From Streptomyces canus 299MFChir4.1 (GTDB lineage: Bacteria > Actinomycetota > Actinomycetes > Streptomycetales > Streptomycetaceae): a stretch of 64,000 nucleotides of DNA. Under the pieces are notes generated by a model. It was not told the origin of the DNA. It searched no databases and saw only the letters and a list, made by a program, of their open reading frames with translations. Shown here in pieces: positions 60,550-64,000 of the stretch (position 1 is its first letter; each line of letters opens with the position of its first letter). The position numbers and the translations under genes were made by a program. The stretch is taken from assembly GCF_000383615.1 (NCBI RefSeq), contig NZ_KB911582.1, forward strand, positions 528,425 to 592,424, in the 5' to 3' direction.

Positions 60550-62159
60550 ACGAGGCCCTGCCCGACGTACCAGAAGTCCGCGTGGTCGGTCTTCCCCAAC
60601 TCACGTCGGGCTTCGACCTTGTCGAACGACTTGACCTGCCCATGCACCTGAAGGTGCACGGGCCGCTCGAACCCATGGGCGGCGAGCAACTCGCGAAGCT
60701 CTCCGAAGCCATCAACCTGAAGGGGCGCGGCGGTGCCGGCTTCCCCTTCCACAAGAAGCTGCGCTCGGTCGCCGAAGCGGCGATCAAGCGCGGTGTGCGG
60801 CCGGTCGTCGTCGTCAACGGCAGCGAGGACGAACCCGCCTGCCGCAAGGACACGGTGCTCATCAACCGTGCCCCGCACCTCATCCTGGACGGCGCCCTCC
60901 TGGCCGCCGAAGCCCTGGGTGCCCGCACGCTCGTGATAGGGGTCACACGGGAGTCCACCCAGCGCTCCATGGAGGCCGCCCTCGCCGAGCGCGGGCTCAG
61001 CAACGGCCGCAGATCGGCGCTACGCGCACGCGTGCAGCGCAATCCCGTCCGCATGGTTACCGGAGCGGCGGCCTCGCTGATCCGTTCCATCGACGGCGGC
61101 CCGGCCATCCCGCCCGGCCGCAAGGTCAGCGCCTCGCAGAACGGCGTCGGCGGCGCCCCGACCCTGCTGTCCAACGCCGAGACCTTCGCACAGCTGGCGA
61201 TCGCCGCCCGCATCGGTCCGGAGCGCTACGGCAACACCGGTCTGTACGACGAGCCGGGCACCGTCATGCTCACGGTCTCCGGCGCCGTCGCGCGCCCCAT
61301 GGTGATCGAGGTCCCCACGGGCGTACCGCTGCGCTACGTCCTGCAGTTGGCCGGCGCCCCGCCGGTCCCGCAGGGCGTGCTGACCGGCGGCTACCACGGC
61401 AAGTGGATCGACGCGGCGACCGTCAACGAGGCGATCGTCTCCCGCAACTCCCTGGACGCGGTGGGCGGGGCGCTCGGCGCCGGCGCGATCCTGCCGATCA
61501 CTCAGGAGACCTGTCCGCTGGGCGAGTCGCTGCGGGTGGCGCAGTGGCTGGCCGAGGAGAGCGCGGGCCAGTGCGGCCCCTGCTACCTCGGTCTGCCGGC
61601 CGCCGCGCGCGGCATGGAGGACATCCTCAACGGCGGCGGTCCGGCCGCCCTGGAGGCGCTCAAGCAGGTCGCCAAGAACGTGAAGCGGCGCGGTGCGTGC
61701 TCGCACCCGGACGGCTCCGCGATGTTCCTGGAGTCGACCATCAAGGCGTTCACGGACGACCTGGCCGCGCATGTGCTCGGCAACGGCTGCGGACGGCCTG
61801 TGGAGGGCGTTCTGCCGCTCTTCGAGGGCGGCAAGATGCCGACGGGCCTCCCGGGCGGCGGCGAGGCCGAGGAGAACGGCCCCAGCCGTCAGAAGATCTA
61901 CGTCGACTGGACGCTGTGCCGGGGCCACGGCCTGTGCGCCGACATCCTCCCGGAGGTCTTCGAGCTCGGCGCCGACGGGTTCCCGACGGTCGCCCAGGCC
62001 CAGGTGCCGCGCTACGCCGAGGCGAAGGCACTACGCGCGGTACGTCGCTGCCCCGCGCTCGCCCTGCGCCTGGAGGAGGAGAGCCCGCGCGACAAGGGTC
62101 CCGCCCGCAACCTGCCGGTCCTCTCCCAGGGTCGCGGAAGGCGTGCGCTGGGCCGCTGA
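60546..62159 (+). CDS. NuoF-like flavoprotein fused to a 3Fe-4S ferredoxin domain
   Basis: A 537-residue protein. Residues about 45-230 form the FMN/NADH fold of NuoF with GRGGAGFP (60-67) and VNGSEDEPACRKD. An SLBB domain follows. The region for NuoF's N3 cluster reads QCGPCYLG with Cys343 and Cys346 and distal Cys385 in GACSHP; the first Cys of the standard motif is replaced (ESAGQ). The C-terminal 85 residues are a separate ferredoxin domain with Cys458, Cys464 and Cys502 (CRGHGLC, CPALAL), the three-Cys plan of actinobacterial 3Fe-4S ferredoxins. It is coupled to the diheme membrane protein, suggesting NAD(P)H-to-membrane electron flow. Confidence 0.85.
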   Translation: MNEALPDVPEVRVVGLPQLTSGFDLVERLDLPMHLKVHGPLEPMGGEQLAKLSEAINLKGRGGAGFPFHKKLRSVAEAAIKRGVRPVVVVNGSEDEPACRKDTVLINRAPHLILDGALLAAEALGARTLVIGVTRESTQRSMEAALAERGLSNGRRSALRARVQRNPVRMVTGAAASLIRSIDGGPAIPPGRKVSASQNGVGGAPTLLSNAETFAQLAIAARIGPERYGNTGLYDEPGTVMLTVSGAVARPMVIEVPTGVPLRYVLQLAGAPPVPQGVLTGGYHGKWIDAATVNEAIVSRNSLDAVGGALGAGAILPITQETCPLGESLRVAQWLAEESAGQCGPCYLGLPAAARGMEDILNGGGPAALEALKQVAKNVKRRGACSHPDGSAMFLESTIKAFTDDLAAHVLGNGCGRPVEGVLPLFEGGKMPTGLPGGGEAEENGPSRQKIYVDWTLCRGHGLCADILPEVFELGADGFPTVAQAQVPRYAEAKALRAVRRCPALALRLEEESPRDKGPARNLPVLSQGRGRRALGR

Positions 62160-62168
62160 GCCGACGTC

Positions 62169-62217
62169 ACGAAGGGGGCCGCCCGGGATCGGGCCGCGAT
62201 CGGGCGGCCCCCTTCGT
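62169..62217 (+). terminator. Strong hairpin terminator after the NuoF-like gene
   Basis: ACGAAGGGGGCCGCCCG (62169-62185) pairs perfectly with CGGGCGGCCCCCTTCGT (62201-62217), a 17-bp stem around a 15-base loop, ten bases after the stop codon. Confidence 0.85.
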
Positions 62218-62250
62218 CGTATGCGAACAACTCCCCCTGGAAACGCAACA

Positions 62251-62280
62251 ATCCCGCCGGATCGAATGATCTGGCGGGAT
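62251..62280 (-). terminator. Terminator downstream of the first tRNA-Ala
   Basis: ATCCCGCCGGATC (62251-62263), loop GAAT, GATCTGGCGGGAT (62268-62280). On the minus strand it lies five bases past the tRNA 3' end and is followed by T-rich sequence. Confidence 0.8.
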
Positions 62281-62285
62281 CTTTG

Positions 62286-62358
62286 TGGAGCTAAGGAGAT
62301 TTGAACTCCTGACCCCCTGCATGCCATGCAGGTGCTCTACCAACTGAGCTATAGCCCC
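62286..62358 (-). tRNA. tRNA-Ala (anticodon GGC)
   Basis: A complete 73-base cloverleaf on the minus strand: acceptor GGGGCTA with TAGCTCC, D-arm GCTC with AGTTGGTA loop, anticodon stem CCTGC/GCAGG with loop ATGGCAT (anticodon GGC, reads GCC), and a T-arm with GTTCAAATC. The discriminator is A; CCA is not encoded. It differs at three positions from the copy at 63197. Confidence 0.97.
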
Positions 62359-62457
62359 GTGCTGCGCTCCGCCCGGTTTCCCTGGCGGCGACGCCAACAT
62401 TACACGGTCCACCGGGTGGAACACCAAATCGTTTCCCTGCGGGCAGCAGGGACGACG

Positions 62458-62691
62458 TCACGCGGTCACGAACGAGTAGAACCGCTTCAGCGTGCAGTGT
62501 TCTTCGAGGAGACGGCCGTAGATCGGCTCACCCTCCAGTTCGCGGTACGTCTCGATGGGGTCGCCTTTTATGATCAGCGCCCGCGCGCACTCCTCGCACC
62601 AGTACTGGTAGTCGGGATTGACCGGCTCCATGTCCCGCACGATCGGCGTCCCGCTGCCGCACCAGTCGCATTTTCGCCTGTGTGCACCCAT
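62458..62691 (-). CDS. Small zinc-ribbon protein, 77 residues
   Basis: A short protein with two CxxC pairs (KCDWCGSGTP; WCEECARAL), a likely one-zinc ribbon of the kind used in RNA, DNA or protein contacts. The rest is helical and acidic (KGDPIETYRELEGEPIYGRL). ATG 62691 starts MGAHRRKCDWC. It is separated by only three bases from the end of the upstream 57-residue zinc-ribbon gene, so the two are co-transcribed. I do not recognise the family by name. Confidence 0.78.
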   Translation of the reverse strand: MGAHRRKCDWCGSGTPIVRDMEPVNPDYQYWCEECARALIIKGDPIETYRELEGEPIYGRLLEEHCTLKRFYSFVTA

Positions 62692-62694
62692 CGA

Positions 62695-62868
62695 TCAGCT
62701 CCAGCTGTGGCCGCAGGCCGTGCACACGTAGGAGACCCCGCCGTTGTCGCCGAGTACTTGGGCCACGTGGACGGAACCGCAGGAAGGGCAGATGAGGCGG
62801 ACCGTCGTGTCCCTTGTCGACGCCGCTTCGCGGAGGTGGCGGACCTCCGCGAGGATGCTCGCAGGCAT
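62695..62868 (-). CDS. Small zinc-ribbon protein, 57 residues
   Basis: A 57-residue protein: an N-terminal helix (MPASILAEVRHLREAAS) then a zinc ribbon with CPSCGSVHV and CTACGHSWS at the very C-terminus. GGGAG lies about five bases before ATG 62868, a good ribosome-binding site. The following gene (62458-62691) starts three bases after its stop and also encodes a CxxC-pair protein. The pair lies between two tRNA-Ala(GGC) genes on the same strand. The C-terminal CxxCGHxW pattern recalls zinc-ribbon ends of transcription factors such as TFIIS-like proteins, but this is only a resemblance. Confidence 0.7.
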   Translation of the reverse strand: MPASILAEVRHLREAASTRDTTVRLICPSCGSVHVAQVLGDNGGVSYVCTACGHSWS

Positions 62869-63124
62869 CACTACTCCCTCCCGTCGGGCCGCGCCCCCTT
62901 CCGGCCGTTTGATTCTGCCACGGCCGGACCAATACGGTCAGCGACGCCTGAGTACCAGTCCGGACACGGCGCCCACCGTGGCGGTCCCGGCCAGCGCGAA
63001 CATGCACGCTCACAGCGCCTCCGGAGAGGTATACGCCTCAGAGGGGCCCAGTGACTCAAGTCGGTTCAAGAACAGTGTGCCCCGGTGAGCCGGCGGGGCA
63101 GGGAGCTCGCGGAGCGGACACACA
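62869..63124. other. Gene-poor spacer between zinc-ribbon genes and second tRNA
   Basis: About 256 bases with no convincing gene. A 21-codon hydrophobic frame on the minus strand near 62940-63005 (start MFALAGTATVGAVSG) lacks a ribosome-binding site. A promoter for the zinc-ribbon pair probably lies just upstream of 62868, but no clear consensus was seen. Confidence 0.4.
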
Positions 63125-63158
63125 GAGGATCCCGCCTCCTGAAGGAGACGGGATCCTC
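63125..63158 (-). terminator. Terminator downstream of the second tRNA-Ala
   Basis: GAGGATCCCGCCTCC (63125-63139), loop TGAA, GGAGACGGGATCCTC (63144-63158). The stem is 15 bp with one G-U pair on the minus strand, 38 bases past the tRNA 3' end. Confidence 0.8.
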
Positions 63159-63196
63159 ATCGACCGATCTTCGACAACTCGCAGAGTGTCGATCTG

Positions 63197-63269
63197 TGGA
63201 GCTAAGGAGAATTGAACTCCTGACCTCCTGCATGCCATGCAGGCGCTCTACCAACTGAGCTATAGCCCC
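63197..63269 (-). tRNA. tRNA-Ala (anticodon GGC), second copy
   Basis: A 73-base cloverleaf with the same acceptor, D and anticodon arms as the first copy (loop ATGGCAT). Relative to it, position 26 is G instead of A, position 44 is A instead of G, and position 59 is T instead of A. CCA is not encoded. It has its own terminator at 63125-63158. Confidence 0.97.
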
Positions 63270-63362
63270 GGACGTTCCCCCCGCTCCGCGGGGCGAACAA
63301 GAAGAACTTTAGCCTGCGACCTGCCGGAAAGTGAAATCCGGTCCGGAGCCCTCCCGGAGCCC

Positions 63363-64000
63363 TCAGTCGTCGTCGCCGAGCACCGGCTCCGGGAGGGTTC
63401 CCGCGTTGTGTTCCAGGAGACGCCAGCCGCGGGCGCCCTGGCCTAGGACGGACCAGCAGCAGTTGGAGAGGCCGCCAAGGCTCTCCCAGTGCCGGGAGTC
63501 CAGGCCGAGCAGCCGGCCGATGGTGGTGCGGATCGTGCCGCCGTGGCTGACCACGACGAGCGTGCCGTCCTCGGGGAGCTTCTCGGTGTGCCGGAGCACG
63601 ACGGGGGCGGCGCGGTCGGCCACCTCGGTCTCCAGTTCACCGCCACCGCGGCGGACCGGCTCACCGCGCTTCCACGCGGCGTACTCCTCGCCGTACCGGG
63701 CGATGATCTCCTCGTGCGTCAGCCCCTGCCAGACGCCCGCGTAGGTCTCGCGCAGGCCCTCGTCGTGGGCCACCTCCAGGCCGGTGAGCGCGGCGAGCTC
63801 GGCGGCGGTGTTCGCGGCCCGCTGGAGGTCGGAGGCGACGATCGCGTCGGGCTGGAGGGAGGCCAGCAGCCGGGCGGCGCGGCGGGCCTGGCCGACGCCG
63901 GTCTCGGTGAGCTCGACGTCCGTGGTGCCCTGGAAGCGGCGCTCCACGTTCCAGGAGGTCTGGCCGTGCCGCCACAGGATGACGCGGCGGCCCCGGCCCT
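63363..64000 (-). CDS. Histidine phosphatase (phosphoglycerate-mutase-like), 5' end beyond the window
   Basis: The last ~212 residues of a branch-1 histidine phosphatase. The phosphoacceptor motif is present near the edge (LWRHGQTSWNVERRFQG), followed by DLQRAANTAAELAALTG, ETYAGVWQGLTHEEI with the conserved Glu, and the second His in LVVVSHGGTIRTTIGRLLGL. The start codon lies beyond position 64000. Members include phosphoglycerate mutases, CobC-type and broad phosphatases; the sequence does not decide which. It ends about 90 bases upstream, in map terms, of the second tRNA-Ala gene region. Confidence 0.9.
   Translation of the reverse strand, partial: GRGRRVILWRHGQTSWNVERRFQGTTDVELTETGVGQARRAARLLASLQPDAIVASDLQRAANTAAELAALTGLEVAHDEGLRETYAGVWQGLTHEEIIARYGEEYAAWKRGEPVRRGGGELETEVADRAAPVVLRHTEKLPEDGTLVVVSHGGTIRTTIGRLLGLDSRHWESLGGLSNCCWSVLGQGARGWRLLEHNAGTLPEPVLGDDD

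Noticed and set aside
62940..63005. 21-codon hydrophobic frame on the minus strand
   Set aside because: No ribosome-binding site, no -10 box at the leaderless distance, and an in-frame stop just upstream; too weak to call.
62286..63269. tRNA-Ala genes as an integration site for a genomic island
   Set aside because: No integrase, no partial tRNA copy as an att site, and flanking genes look ordinary; the second copy is a complete tRNA.

Overview
The window is a stretch of high-GC actinobacterial chromosome, almost certainly Streptomyces. Third-codon positions are strongly GC-biased, GTG starts are common, many start and stop codons overlap as ATGA or GTGA, and the backbone gene order (phoH-ybeY-CBS-era, hrcA-dnaJ, lepA/rpsT, holA-comEC-comEA, leuS) is typical of that genus. 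No insertion sequence, prophage, CRISPR array, rRNA or biosynthetic cluster was seen. The DNA is mostly core, with accessory genes set between conserved blocks.

Layout. 0-6.5 kb: era; an ammonium transporter/P-II pair with a 55-residue follower; a three-gene surface-protein cluster (WxL protein plus DUF916-like partner); a zinc-less cytidine-deaminase-fold protein. 6.5-11 kb: MmyB-type regulator divergent from an efflux pump, and a WhiJ-like XRE/DUF397 pair with a 40-residue protein. 11-14.3 kb: coupled YjbR-CBS-ybeY-phoH operon. 14.5-22.3 kb: FAD-domain protein, PfkB kinase, D-glucarate catabolism (gudD, kdgD, IclR regulator), an MFS permease and an adenine/adenosine deaminase. 22.3-30 kb: RNase Z, HIT protein, tricorn protease, lipoprotein, glyoxalase-fold protein, rsmE and nitronate monooxygenase. 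30-34 kb: heat-shock pair hrcA-dnaJ under a CIRCE operator, a metallo-beta-lactamase-fold protein and a DUF3097 protein. 34-42 kb: hemW and an osmoadaptation-like signalling module (SpoIIE/GAF/ATPase protein divergent from a HAMP-array hybrid kinase and a receiver protein). 42-55 kb: acyl-CoA ligase, lepA, rpsT, NTF2-like protein, holA, arylamine acetyltransferase, comEC, comEA, degV. 55-64 kb: leuS with a leucine leader peptide and attenuator, a diheme-cytochrome/NuoF-like electron-transfer pair, two tRNA-Ala(GGC) genes around two small zinc-ribbon genes, and the 3' part of a histidine phosphatase gene.

Regulatory signals seen directly: GlnR-like repeats before amt; a CIRCE element before hrcA; a Leu-Leu-Leu leader peptide with an intrinsic terminator before leuS; several palindromes between divergent genes; and a recurring -10 hexamer (TAnnnT) 6-7 nt before the start codon of at least eight reading frames, which suggests leaderless mRNAs. 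Four intergenic spaces hold copies of one Streptomyces intergenic repeat. The dnaJ 3' end is duplicated immediately downstream of the gene.

The items most worth following are the split transmembrane electron-transfer pair (59.2-62.2 kb), the leuS attenuator, the Osa-like module, and the P-II operon that has a small follower gene in place of glnD. All functional calls rest on motif reading, without database searches.
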